The notes below the pieces were generated by a model that searched no databases, was not told the origin of the DNA, and saw only the letters and a program-made list of their open reading frames with translations. Made by a program: the position numbers and the translations under genes. Below are positions 31,744-40,692 of a DNA stretch of 64,000 bases, piece by piece. Every line of letters starts with the position of its first letter. The stretch's first letter is position 1. The stretch is from Bog-473 sp963721585 (GTDB taxonomy: Bacteria; Actinomycetota; Acidimicrobiia; Acidimicrobiales; RAAP-2), in the NCBI GenBank assembly GCA_963721585.1, contig CAVRJN010000007.1, positions 186,001 to 250,000 on the forward strand. The letters are read 5' to 3'.

Positions 31744-32726
31744 GTGGACGAGGCCCTGCCGCGGGCCCTCACTCCCACCGTGATCGGGATCCTCGGCCGC
31801 CGTGGAGCAGACTTCGCCGCGGCCGAGGATGCGGTCCAGGAGGCCCTGGTGGAGGCCTTGCGCGTCTGGCCGGACCACCCGCCGCAGGACCCGAAGGGCT
31901 GGCTGGTCACCGTCGCCTGGCGGAAGTTCCTCGATGCGGGCCGCTCGGACACCGCACGCCGCCTCAGGGGGGCTCGCCTCGAGTGTGAGCCGCAGCCCGA
32001 GCCCGGCGGGGAGGCCGACGACACGCTCCAGTTGTATTTCCTCTGCGCGCACCCGACGCTGCCACCGTGGTTCGGGTCCTGTACGTGGTCTTCAACGAGG
32101 GTTACTCCGGCTCCGTCGACCTCGCGGCCGAGGCCATCCGACTCACGTGCTAGTTGGCGGCCACGATCGACCATGAGGAGGTCGCCGGCCTGCTCGCGCT
32201 GAAGCTGCTCCATCACGCCCGGCGCCCGGCACGGACCGGTCCCGACGGCAGGCTCGTCCCCCTGGCCGAGCAGGACCGCAGCCAGTGGGACATCCGACTT
32301 CTCGACGAGGGCGTCGACGTGCTCCAGGCTGCGCTCAGTCGCGAGCACATCGGAGAATTCCAGGCCCAGGCCGCCATCGCTGTTCTCCACGCCGACGCCC
32401 TGACGGCCGAGGAGACCGACTGGGTGCAAATCGTCGAGTGGTACGACGAGTTGGTGCGGCGCACAGGCAACCCGGTCGCCCGCCTCAACCGGGCCGTTGC
32501 GGCCGGCGAGGCCGACGGTCCCAGGGCCGGGCTGGCCGCCTTCGCCGAACTCGACCCCACGCTGCCCCGCTAGATAGCCGTCGCCGCGTATCTCTCCGAG
32601 CGAGAGGGTGACCTGGTCGCGGCCGCCCGGCTCTACGCCGAAGCTGCCCTCGTGGCACCGAACCTTCCCGAACGCGACCACCTCACGCGACAGGCTGCTC
32701 GTCTCAACGCGCAACGGGCCCATTGA
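31744..32726 (+). pseudogene. ECF42-type RNA polymerase sigma factor, deleted and stop-interrupted
   Basis: From GTG 31744 the product opens VDEALPRALTPTVIGIL and shows the sigma region 2 pattern ADFAAAEDAVQEALVEAL ... DPKGWLVTVAWRKFLDAG, ending FLCAHPTLPP near 32066. The next recognised residues, RVLYVVFNEGYSGSVDLAAEAI, are in another frame: about 70-90 residues, including the whole sigma region 4 DNA-reading part, are missing. Then TAG stops cut the C-terminal extension after RLTC (about 32152) and after LDPTLPR (32571-32573). The tail AYLSEREGDLVAAARLYAEAA runs to TGA 32726. ECF42 factors normally have this TPR-like C-terminal extension. Several lesions mean true decay rather than one read error. 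Confidence 0.8.
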
Positions 32727-32748
32727 GCAGAGCCAGGTACGCAGTGCA

Positions 32749-34308
32749 TCAGCCCAGCACGCTGCGTGCCGCCGGAGATCGAGGCGCACCGGTCACCGCT
32801 GACAGATGTGGTGACGGACGCGTGGCCGAGAGGGGCAGAGCGATGTCCTCGAGCGACTTCTGTTCGGCATCGATCCCCAGGAGGGCCGCGACCAATCCGC
32901 CGAAGACCATCACCCCGGCTCCGATCAGATACCCGATGAAGAGCCTGAAGTGGTCCTGCCCGTTCCCGATGAGCTCGCCGTAGAGCCAGGGACCGAAGGC
33001 GCCGAAGCTCTGCGCGATCGCGAAGAACACGGCAATGGCCTTCGCCCGGACCTCGACGGGGAAGATCTCGCTCACGGTCAAGTAGGCCGAGGAGGCGCCG
33101 GCAGAGGCGAAGAAGAAGATGACGCACCAACACGCTGTCTGACTCACCGCGTTCAGAGCGCCGGCATTGAACAGAACGGCGCTGATGGCGAGGAGTGCAC
33201 CGGACAGGAGGTACGTGCCCGAGATCATCTTCCGACGCCCGATGGTGTCGAACAGGTGCCCGATAGTGAGCGGGCCGATGAGATTCCCCAGGGCGAAGAA
33301 GATGAAGTAATAGGCGGTGTCCGTCGCCGGGACGTTGTAGATCTTGGTGAGCACCAGTGCGTAGGTGAAGAAGATGGCGTTGTAGAGGAACGACTGCGTG
33401 ATCATCAGGGATGCCCCGAGGATGGCCCGCCTCGGGTAGTGGACGAACAGCGTGCGAGCCAGGGCCACGAAGCCGATGTCGGAGGCCGGGGTGATTTCGA
33501 TCGCCTTGGACTCGTCGACGGGTCCGAGGATGCCGCCACCGTGTTCGGTGAGCTTCTCGATCTCGGCGACGGCGGCCTCGGCCTCCTCCTCGCGGCCATG
33601 CATGAGCAGCCAGCGCGGGCTCTCGGGGAGGTTCTTGCGCACGAAGAGGATGACGAAGCCCAGGGCCGGGCCGACGAGAAAGGCGATCCGCCACGAATAG
33701 CTGACGGGGAGGTGGTTGATCACGAAGATGAAGAAGAGGGTGGCGATCAGCGCGCCACCCCAGTACGTCCCGTTGACGGCGATATCGACGCGGCCTCGGT
33801 ACTTGGCAGGGATGAGCTCGTCGATGGCCGAGTTGATGGCCGCGTACTCACCGCCGATGCCCATGCCGGCGATGAAGCGGGATGCCCACACCCAGTAGGA
33901 CCAACCGTGGGAATGCCCCAAGGTGAGAGCGGTGAGCACGCCACCGAACAAATACACGCCCAGCGTGATCATGAACAGGTTGCGGCGGCCGAACTTGTCC
34001 GACATACGGCCGAAGAAGAGCGCACCGACGACCTCACCCAGGAGATACACGGTGCCGACGGCGAAGGCCACCTCGGAGGAGGAGAGATTCAGCGCCTGTT
34101 TCTGGCTGATGAGGCCTTCGGCATTGCTGGCGATCGTGATCTCGAGGCCGTCAAGCACCCATGCCACCCCGAGCGCAATGACCAGACGGGTGTGGAAACG
34201 CGACCAACCAAGTCGGTCGAGCCGGGCCGGTATGAGGCTCCGGATCGATCCTTCAGGTTGCTGATCCCGGATCGAACGTCCCGAATCTGTCGTGGTTGTC
34301 GTTGCCAC
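32749..34308 (-). CDS. MFS transporter, sugar porter-like
   Basis: A 519-residue carrier with about twelve hydrophobic helices. The GTG start is preceded by AAAGGAGGGG. Family motifs: GRMSDKFGRRNLF after helix 2, PESPRWLLMHGREEEA in the central loop and its repeat DTIGRRKMI in the second half, and SEIFPVEVRAKA near helix 10. These are features of the sugar-porter/aromatic-acid branch. It probably imports a sugar, an organic acid or an aromatic compound by proton symport. It is convergent with the dead ECF42 locus, and the spacer is only 22 bases. Confidence 0.93.
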   Translation of the reverse strand: MATTTTTDSGRSIRDQQPEGSIRSLIPARLDRLGWSRFHTRLVIALGVAWVLDGLEITIASNAEGLISQKQALNLSSSEVAFAVGTVYLLGEVVGALFFGRMSDKFGRRNLFMITLGVYLFGGVLTALTLGHSHGWSYWVWASRFIAGMGIGGEYAAINSAIDELIPAKYRGRVDIAVNGTYWGGALIATLFFIFVINHLPVSYSWRIAFLVGPALGFVILFVRKNLPESPRWLLMHGREEEAEAAVAEIEKLTEHGGGILGPVDESKAIEITPASDIGFVALARTLFVHYPRRAILGASLMITQSFLYNAIFFTYALVLTKIYNVPATDTAYYFIFFALGNLIGPLTIGHLFDTIGRRKMISGTYLLSGALLAISAVLFNAGALNAVSQTACWCVIFFFASAGASSAYLTVSEIFPVEVRAKAIAVFFAIAQSFGAFGPWLYGELIGNGQDHFRLFIGYLIGAGVMVFGGLVAALLGIDAEQKSLEDIALPLSATRPSPHLSAVTGAPRSPAARSVLG

Positions 34309-34969
34309 GTCCCCTCCTTTCAGGCGCTGCCGAGGAACTCAGTACCCAGGAGTGCTTCCCGTTATGCACCGTCCGTGTGCCCGGCACGAGCGCAAGGGTC
34401 CGTGCAGTTCAGGTGCGGCCCGCCGGTCGCCGCATCCTCGGTCGAACCTGCGCTTCGAGACGCCGGCCTCTCTGCACGTCCACGACGGGCCTTCATGGTG
34501 GCGGCATGGGACCTCGCGCGCACAAGATACGCATTGAAATGGCCACGACGGTGCCCTCGATCATCGGGTTCATTCACGTCGATGTGAGTGGTGCCGCCCG
34601 GTAGGTGTCGTTTGCCGGCGTGGCCCCCACTGTGTCGGCCACACGATGCAGGTACACGCGATGCATGCGCCGGACACCATCGTGCTGTGTGCCAGTTCAT
34701 TCGGGACCGAAGGTGTCGGTCCCGGTCAACCACGCAACCTGCCCAGGGTGTCGCCACCCGCCGTGTCCGACGACACTCCGGTCGAGCATGGGGTGCCCAC
34801 CCGATTCGACTCGCCACTGGACCGATCGCACCATGACTCCGGCCCGGAGCGAACCGTTCACCCTGCCTGTTCAAGAACGAGGGGTCTGACGGACTTCGTG
34901 GTCCTTGTCCTCCAGCGGGCTGAAGATTGTGCGTCTGTTGTGTTTATCCGGGCGTAGGGTCCGCAGCCA
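34309..34969. other. Gene-poor stretch upstream of the MFS gene
   Basis: About 660 bases with no supported gene. Frames on both strands lack ribosome binding sites and domains. A GC-rich inverted stretch (CGGGACCGAAGGTGTCGGTCCCGG, 34703-34726) can fold into a hairpin. The left end should hold the MFS promoter. Confidence 0.45.
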
Positions 34970-35131
34970 ATGGACGCGCTCCGACGACCGCAGCTGTTGG
35001 AATGGGTGCGCCGTCAGCTGCACGCACTCAGGGAATCGTGGCACAAGACAGGGGACTGTTTTTCCCCCGAGTGCGAAGAGAGGGCGATGCATTTTCCACC
35101 ATCGCGCTATTGCAAGACGCATTCGAGCTAG
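34970..35131 (+). CDS. Possible tiny Cys/His (zinc-binding type) protein
   Basis: A 53-residue frame starting MDALRRPQLLEWVRR. Residues 30-51 carry C-x4-C-x12-C-x2-H (Cys-30, Cys-35, Cys-48, His-51), the pattern of a small zinc ribbon or knuckle (CFSPECEERAMHFPPSRYCKTH region). The N-terminal half is an amphipathic helix. No Shine-Dalgarno sequence is seen, so a leaderless mRNA is possible. It sits 330 bases before another small Cys-rich gene. Supported by metal-ligand spacing only. Confidence 0.45.
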   Translation: MDALRRPQLLEWVRRQLHALRESWHKTGDCFSPECEERAMHFPPSRYCKTHSS

Positions 35132-35409
35132 AGGCGGCTTCAGCGCGTCCTTTGGGCTCGGAGGGCTGGCGCCACCCGGCGGGACGGGCTCGTCGCGGGC
35201 GGCGAAGGTCGCCGGGGGTCGCGACCGCCAGCCCGGGCAGCCGATCCACTGAGCAGGGTAACGGCGAGCTCTGCCACCTGGCCGATCTGGGGCACAGCGT
35301 CCGTGCTGTAGGGCGGGAGGTCGGGGGGCGAGGGACGGGCGGTGCAATCCGGGCCCGTGCCGTTGGAGGTCTGGGCCATGCGGCGCCGGGCCACCACTGA
35401 ACCCAAGAA

Positions 35410-35423
35410 GGGACCATCGTCCC
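35410..35423. promoter_or_regulatory. GGGAC-N4-GTCCC inverted repeat upstream of zinc-ribbon gene
   Basis: GGGACCATCGTCCC has the palindromic core of the DosR box (GGGAC...GTCCC) but its outer bases do not fit that consensus. It lies at a promoter-like distance from the GTG at 35459. Listed as a possible regulatory site related to the stronger match at 44186. Confidence 0.3.
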
Positions 35424-35458
35424 TATTGATAACGGCCGTACTTGCTTACCCTGCCCCC

Positions 35459-35653
35459 GTGGCGGAAGAGGTGGAGTTCTACGGTGTCCTGCAGCCCGGC
35501 GAAAGTGGCACGTGGCACCGGGTTACTGCACCTCTCGCCCTGCGCTCCGTGTGTGGAAGTCAGATCCTTTACGGCGCCCGACTACGGGCCTGGGACGAAA
35601 CGCCACCCGCCGACCGCTGTCCCCTCTGTCTGCAGCACCTGGACGACCGCTAA
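35459..35653 (+). CDS. Small zinc-ribbon-like protein
   Basis: A 64-residue protein (GTG start, VAEEVEFYGVLQPGES). It has W-H-x11-C-G (His-20, Cys-32) and then CPLCLQH (Cys-54, Cys-57, His-60). This resembles short actinobacterial proteins with H...CG...CPxC metal sites such as DUF3039, but the family assignment is not certain. A GGGAC-N4-GTCCC inverted repeat at 35410-35423 stands about 35 bases upstream and may be its regulatory site. In-frame upstream codons (from 35342) are Arg-rich and were not included. Confidence 0.6.
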   Translation: MAEEVEFYGVLQPGESGTWHRVTAPLALRSVCGSQILYGARLRAWDETPPADRCPLCLQHLDDR

Positions 35654-35761
35654 GCAGCGCCCACTTGGGCAAGGACCTGAGAGCGTGCCGCCATAACCCG
35701 GCGGCAGGGGACACCCAGCGCATTCCCACCGGGCAGACCGTCCGAGCGGGAAATGCACCAC

Positions 35762-37159
35762 CTACTTCGAGTACACCGTCCTCCCGTCTCTGCGCCTTCG
35801 AAGGACTACCGAACCACCGAACATTCCCAGTGCCGCCACGGGTAGTGCGAGGACGAACGGAACTTCGGGCGTGCCCGTGCCGGGTCCAGAACCACACGTT
35901 GGCGTGGTCTCGCCCGCTTGAACCTCGGAGATGGTCAGGTCGCATACCGCTAGTTCGGCAGAGGTTTCAGGCACCGCCCCGGGAATGTCCCCTTGGGCCG
36001 TGCCAAGGCCGTACTGCTCAAGGTTCTGACCCAGGGACGCATATCCGAACTTCAGAGCCTCCTGTTGCCCGAGTGTCAGGGCAAAGTCTACGAACTGGCT
36101 CATCGTGTCGCCCTTGGATAACGACCATCCCGTTGTTGGCGTGAGCAGATACGAGACCATCGACGGGTTGTAGACGTTCGGACCGATTCCATCGAAGTTG
36201 AATTGGACCAACCCGTCAGACTGCGTGGTCGCGTAGGCCAGAGTAGATGTTGCGTCCACAGGAGTGGGCAGTGTGAAGTCACCACTGGCATTCTCGACCG
36301 CCGCGACCCCTCGTGCTGGGTTGGAGCCGGAAAATCCCTCGTTGGTGGCGTAGTTCTCCTCGACAAAACCAATCGCACCACCGTCGGAGGCCACGTTCGA
36401 TGCAACGGCTGAGGAGGACTGTTCGTCATATCCGTTGCCGGTCGCCTCCCAGTTCGCTCCGGCGGTTGTGGCAGAGATCGGGACGCCGCTGGGCGGAACA
36501 CCCAGCGCCTCCATGTTCTGTGCGTATTGCGCCCAGGCCGCTGGCTGTTCGTCGATGCAGTACTGCTCCATGGTGAGGTTGATGCCCGCGGGATCGCTCT
36601 CGGTCACCGGCAGGATGGGAAGATTCGGCAGCGTGATGCCTGCGTTCGCGCCGTTCTCATGAAACACAGGATCGTCCCAGTTGGTCACTTGACCGGTCAT
36701 CGCCAGACAAGCGGTGTAGCTGGTCAGCTGGAGAGTTTGGCTCAATCCGGGGATGTTGTACATGAAGGCGATCCCGGTTCCAACGAGCGGGATGAACGTA
36801 TAAGGAAATGATGGTGGAGTGGCGCCGTCGACATAGCCGGTTTCAGAGACGGCAAAGTCGTACGTCCCCTCCGTGAACTCGTAGCCAGCTTCAATCGAAT
36901 TGCTGACGGTGTACGTAATCGGAAGGCTGTACGGAGGATCAGCGACCGCGGAGAGCCAAGCAGTGACCGCAGGAGCCGAATAGGGTGACCCGTCTCCGTT
37001 GATCGTCGCAGGAGTAGCACCATCGGCTTGACCCGTAGGTATTGCCAGATAGCCGATCAGCGAGATGAGAACTGTCGAGACCAGTATGGACGCCAGTCGG
37101 CCTGCCACCGATAGTCGCATTCGCCTGCGACACGACTTTCGCCATCTTCTGCCCTCCAC
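35762..37159 (-). CDS. Exported PstS-like phosphate-binding protein with PEVP C-terminal tail
   Basis: A 465-residue exported protein. After a basic start (RRWRKSCRRRMRLSVAGR) comes a hydrophobic segment (ILVSTVLISLIGYLAIP) that serves as signal or anchor. The body resembles periplasmic phosphate-binding PstS: GDGSPYSAPAVTAW, VSNSIEAGYEFTEGTYDFAVSE, TGQVTNWDDPVFHENGANAGITLPNLPILPVTESD. The C-terminus has a short linker, then PEVP, about 17 hydrophobic residues (FVLALPVAALGMFGGSVV) and RRRR. This PEVP-TM-RRR architecture recurs in the next gene and suggests a cell-surface retention or sorting signal. The start may instead be ATG 37120. No pstC/A/B genes are adjacent, so an uptake role is not shown. 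Confidence 0.8.
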   Translation of the reverse strand: MEGRRWRKSCRRRMRLSVAGRLASILVSTVLISLIGYLAIPTGQADGATPATINGDGSPYSAPAVTAWLSAVADPPYSLPITYTVSNSIEAGYEFTEGTYDFAVSETGYVDGATPPSFPYTFIPLVGTGIAFMYNIPGLSQTLQLTSYTACLAMTGQVTNWDDPVFHENGANAGITLPNLPILPVTESDPAGINLTMEQYCIDEQPAAWAQYAQNMEALGVPPSGVPISATTAGANWEATGNGYDEQSSSAVASNVASDGGAIGFVEENYATNEGFSGSNPARGVAAVENASGDFTLPTPVDATSTLAYATTQSDGLVQFNFDGIGPNVYNPSMVSYLLTPTTGWSLSKGDTMSQFVDFALTLGQQEALKFGYASLGQNLEQYGLGTAQGDIPGAVPETSAELAVCDLTISEVQAGETTPTCGSGPGTGTPEVPFVLALPVAALGMFGGSVVLRRRRDGRTVYSK

Positions 37160-37165
37160 GTGCTT

Positions 37166-38431
37166 TTAGGCCACCCGATAGCGACGGCGGTACAGGACAT
37201 AGCCACCCCCGAAGAGCAGAGCGCCCATGATCGGGAGCAGAAGAGCGACCGGAACTTCAGGAAGGCCGTTGCCCGTGTTCGTCGACTGCGGCGCCCAGGC
37301 CAGGCCGTGGAAGGTCGAGCTCGTGCCCGCGGTGGCCAGGGTGTTGATGGCTGTATTCGAAGGCAGGGTGCCCCCGGCTCCCGAGCTGTCGGTCAGATCA
37401 GAGATCTGGTCGGCCCAGGTGTTGCTGCCTGTGCCGTTGGTGATGTAGATGCTGGCCGCGCCGGGACTGCCGACATTGAGGACCAATCCGGTGGGGTCGT
37501 CCACTGTTACCGACCCTTCAGCCGCCGTCACCTTACCTGTGGAGCTGTCATAGGCGTACTTCTCAACCGCATTGTTGGCCGTGTCGGCAACGTAGAGGGT
37601 GTCAGGCAAGCTACCCGAGCCCAAGGTGGCGAAGGCGTACCCGTTGGGATCGAATCCAGCCGGCACAATGGTCGACGGGATGATCGGATTGGGGGTCACG
37701 GTGCCGGTTGGAAGGCTGGTCGTTCCGAGCGTGCCCAGCTGGTCGATGTTGTGGGTATTCGACTCGAAGAGGTTGCCGTTGTTGATCTGGAGCTGGTGGG
37801 TCGTGTCTCCGGGGTCGATGTTCAAGGGGCTTGCGTTGGCCGTGGCTCCGTCGGCCGTATAGCCGATGCCGGCGCCGCCTCCGTTGTAGAAGTCTTGCGA
37901 CCCGCCGGTGGTCCCGGTGGCCGAGCGAAAGTTTTGCGCTTGGGTAGCGCTGTCGGCGAACGCCGTGGAGGTGTCCGGACCACCCGAAGCTCCGACGATG
38001 GCGACGGTCCTCGGGACGGTGGTGACGCTCGTGATCGAGGCCGTGCCCACGGCGTCGTCATAGCCGGTGGCGTAGAGGTACTGTCCGTCGGCAGACAGAG
38101 TCAGGTCACCATCGTTGGTGGCCTTGCCGCTCTCCACCAAGCGATGCGTGGAGCCCACCCCGCTGCCCGAGTCGGCGGTTGGCATCGAGACCGCATAGCC
38201 GCTGGGCACGCCAGAGGTTGAGTAGTCCACCAGCGTCACCGCGCCCGCCGTGCTGACGCCGCCTGCTCCGCTGGTCTGGGTCACCTCATAGACGGCAAGG
38301 TCCCCGGCCGTGAAGCTCGTCGGGTCAGCCCCGGCCTCAGCGGCGAAACCGAGCGTTCCCGCTCCCACAATGGCGGTCGTGACAACGATCCGGGCAGTCT
38401 CGGTGAACCTGCGGCGCATCATTCCTCCCAT
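37166..38431 (-). CDS. Exported protein of unknown function with LPEVP C-terminal tail
   Basis: About 421 residues; export signal MRRRFTETARIVVTTAIVGAGTLGFAAEAGA. The body is Ser/Thr/Gly-rich with regular strand-like repeats (LYVADTANNAVEKYAYDSSTG, LVLNVGSPGAASIYITNGTG), a propeller-like pattern, but no enzyme motif. The tail NGLPEVPVALLLPIMGALLFGGGYVLYRRR matches that of the upstream PstS-like protein. GGAGGA stands just before the ATG pair at 38422/38419, and an ATG at 38431 is also possible. Coordinates use the longest. The two genes are six bases apart and probably one operon. Confidence 0.75.
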   Translation of the reverse strand: MGGMMRRRFTETARIVVTTAIVGAGTLGFAAEAGADPTSFTAGDLAVYEVTQTSGAGGVSTAGAVTLVDYSTSGVPSGYAVSMPTADSGSGVGSTHRLVESGKATNDGDLTLSADGQYLYATGYDDAVGTASITSVTTVPRTVAIVGASGGPDTSTAFADSATQAQNFRSATGTTGGSQDFYNGGGAGIGYTADGATANASPLNIDPGDTTHQLQINNGNLFESNTHNIDQLGTLGTTSLPTGTVTPNPIIPSTIVPAGFDPNGYAFATLGSGSLPDTLYVADTANNAVEKYAYDSSTGKVTAAEGSVTVDDPTGLVLNVGSPGAASIYITNGTGSNTWADQISDLTDSSGAGGTLPSNTAINTLATAGTSSTFHGLAWAPQSTNTGNGLPEVPVALLLPIMGALLFGGGYVLYRRRYRVA

Positions 38432-39093
38432 GATCGGCGACGCCGGCGAAGCTACACACGGGGTTCTGGAGGAACAACGGTAAGGGACCATCGCCACCAA
38501 GTGTTCTTTTGCTATTCGCGGTTCCTTCACCACGTGGTTACTTTGAAGAAGGGAGTGGCCGATGTCCGACCTGTCACGATCCAATTCAGAATTGATCGAA
38601 CTCCGACGAGAACAACGGTGACTTGGACGCCTGCGTCAGAGTGGCCCCACGGTCATCCGTGATCTCGATGGTTGTCCGACTCGACGACCAATTGATCGGT
38701 CGTTACTGAATACGGCGTCCAGTAGCGCCACGCGTAGTGATCTTCGGCCGATGCTCGACGTTGTCACGACTTCGCCGCCGCCGTGAGTCTCTGTGAAAGT
38801 TGCGGTTGGTACGCGCACGTCGGGTCACGTTCCGATTCCACGATGGTGGTTCGGTTGAAGAGTTCGTACTCGAGCCCCAATCAGCGGCGACGTGATCGGT
38901 AACGGTCAATCACGGAAATGCGTCAGATCAGGTTCCGACCCGGCGTCTGGGGCAGTGAACTCGCAAGTCGCCGATGTGCTGTCCGGATAGACGATCGTCC
39001 GTGCAGTTGTGGACGGTCACCTTGCCGGCGAGCTCAATGTACGGGGCACCCGGAAGCCTGATGTTGAGGAACGACCGGCTGTCACACCGAGTT
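38432..39093. other. Intergenic stretch, lower GC, no supported gene
   Basis: About 660 bases. A minus-strand frame at about 38940-39090 reads SRSFLNIRLPGAPYIELAGKV followed by VTVHNC and ends quickly; it is protein-like but I could not name it and it may be a gene remnant. The rest is rich in short frames without binding sites. The promoter of the LPEVP-tail operon is expected at the left end. Confidence 0.4.
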
Positions 39094-39474
39094 TCAGCTC
39101 GTGTAATCGACCGGACCGACTCCCTCGATGCCCACGGCGAACGCCAGACCGCGGAGTCCCGTGTTGCCCGTGAGCGGCCAGATGCTGTGCACGACGTCGG
39201 GGGGAATCCTGATCAGATCGCCCTGCCCGACCTCTCTTTCCTCATCCGCAATCTTCATGATCCCCCGGCCCGAAATGATGTAATAGAACTCGTGAGTGGG
39301 ATGTGAATGTGGATCGACAAGGCCACCTCCAGACACTTCCCATTCACTGACGAGCTCGAGAAAGCCACCACTGGTCGCATCCTTCAGCTCGCCCGGCGGA
39401 ATGAGCCACCAGACCGGCACGGTTCCGGCGTGTTCGATGACGGGTGCTACATCCCTCGCCGAGCGGACATCCAT
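39094..39474 (-). CDS. Cupin-domain protein
   Basis: A 126-residue single cupin. Metal ligands are clear: GGLVDPHSHPTHEFYYI gives His-56, His-58 and Glu-62 (with His-61), and the second motif PDVVHSIWP supplies His-96. Typical beta-barrel strands follow (IISGRGIMKIADEEREVGQGDLIRIP). Single-domain cupins range from sugar isomerases to oxidoreductases and signal sensors; the role here is undetermined. Stands alone. Confidence 0.85.
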   Translation of the reverse strand: MDVRSARDVAPVIEHAGTVPVWWLIPPGELKDATSGGFLELVSEWEVSGGGLVDPHSHPTHEFYYIISGRGIMKIADEEREVGQGDLIRIPPDVVHSIWPLTGNTGLRGLAFAVGIEGVGPVDYTS

Positions 39475-39714
39475 TCCTCATCCTCCTCAGTCGCCGTGCT
39501 GGGATACTACGGCGTTCCACAAACAGTCATGAAGGCGGCCTAGAAGTCGACCTGGCTGCCGCGGAGGCAACCTTCATCCGCTTTGTTGAGCTGGTTTGGC
39601 GTTCCTCTGGGGAGTACGCCGACGTTGTTCCGGCGTATGCGGCGCCCGCAGTCCTATCGATGCGACGACAAAGTCCCCAATGGCGATCCGGTAATGGAAT
39701 CCGAAAATGGAGGG

Positions 39715-40494
39715 TCATCCGCGGGTGGCTCGCATTTTTTGGTAGGTGCGTGGGGCCACTGTGCGCAGAATCGGTGCGACGAGCGGCAGCAAGGCGGCAT
39801 TGATCTCCAGCCGTGGGTCATACATCCGGCGGAGTATCAGTGACGAGACCTGTTCCTCGGTGCGCTGGACAGCACGTGGCGGCATCGACAGGCCACCCTC
39901 GCGCACGGCGGTCAGTCCCATTTCAGTGGGCACCCATCCCGGGTAGACCGTGTGGAGGAACACACCGTCGGGTCTCGCCTCATAGGACAGACTCTCCGTC
40001 GCCGCAGAGAGGGCTGCCTTGCTCGCGCAATAGGCGGCTGCACCGGGGCCCGGGGCGCGCCCATCGTCCGAGCTCATATTGGCGATAGCACCGGTCTTGC
40101 GTTTCCGCATCCCTGGGAGGATTGCCATCATGCCGGCCACGGGGGCGATGAAATTCACCTCCATGATGGATCGAAGCGACGCCGCGGTCGTCAGTTCGCT
40201 GCGCATGATCCCGCCGACACCCGCGATGTTGGCCAAAATGTCGATCCGGCCGTATTCCTCTTCCAGCTGATCCAACAGGCGGACGAAGGATGCGGCTTCG
40301 GAGAGATCGCACACTCGGTAGGACGACTCGGCACTATGCGTCCGCATCTCCTCGACGAGGCCTCGAAGGCGGTCCTCACGCCGCGCCACCCCGACAACCA
40401 CCGCCCCGGATGAAGAGAGGTCCAGAGCGAGACGACGACCGAGCCCCGCGGAAGCCCCGGTAACGACAGCGACCTTTCCCCGATAGTCCCTCAT
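39715..40494 (-). CDS. Short-chain dehydrogenase/reductase (SDR)
   Basis: A 259-residue classical SDR. It opens with the cofactor motif VVTGASAGLGRRLA, has the NIAGVGG strand-4 motif, catalytic Ser in NMSSDDG and the YxxxK pair in AAYCASKAALSAATE. The Arg-Arg after VGVAR at residues ~36-39 points to NADP(H) use. The C-terminus contains a hydrophobic stretch (INAALLPLVAPILRTV) that could contact membranes. Substrate unknown. Confidence 0.92.
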   Translation of the reverse strand: MRDYRGKVAVVTGASAGLGRRLALDLSSSGAVVVGVARREDRLRGLVEEMRTHSAESSYRVCDLSEAASFVRLLDQLEEEYGRIDILANIAGVGGIMRSELTTAASLRSIMEVNFIAPVAGMMAILPGMRKRKTGAIANMSSDDGRAPGPGAAAYCASKAALSAATESLSYEARPDGVFLHTVYPGWVPTEMGLTAVREGGLSMPPRAVQRTEEQVSSLILRRMYDPRLEINAALLPLVAPILRTVAPRTYQKMRATRG

Positions 40495-40692
40495 CAGCCT
40501 CGAGCCCTCGTCCCAGCATCATCACCATACCGGTCCTCGCCTGTGGCGCCCTTGCAGCCATGTCGTACGTCTCTTAGGAGGCGTCCAGCTGCTTCCTAGC
40601 CCATGCTTCAGCGCGTCCGATTACCTTCTCCTCGATTCCGCTCATCCTCAGAGACGCGAGGCGAGCCAGGTGACGGCGTGCCAGCATGGGCC

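Noticed and set aside
34703..34726. Hairpin CGGGACC...GGTCCCGG resembling a DosR box
   Set aside because: The spacing between the half-sites is too long for the 20-bp box; kept only as a stem.
34362..34874. 170-codon minus-strand frame in the 34.3-35 kb gap
   Set aside because: Rich in Arg/His/Pro, no domain and no ribosome site; treated as non-coding.
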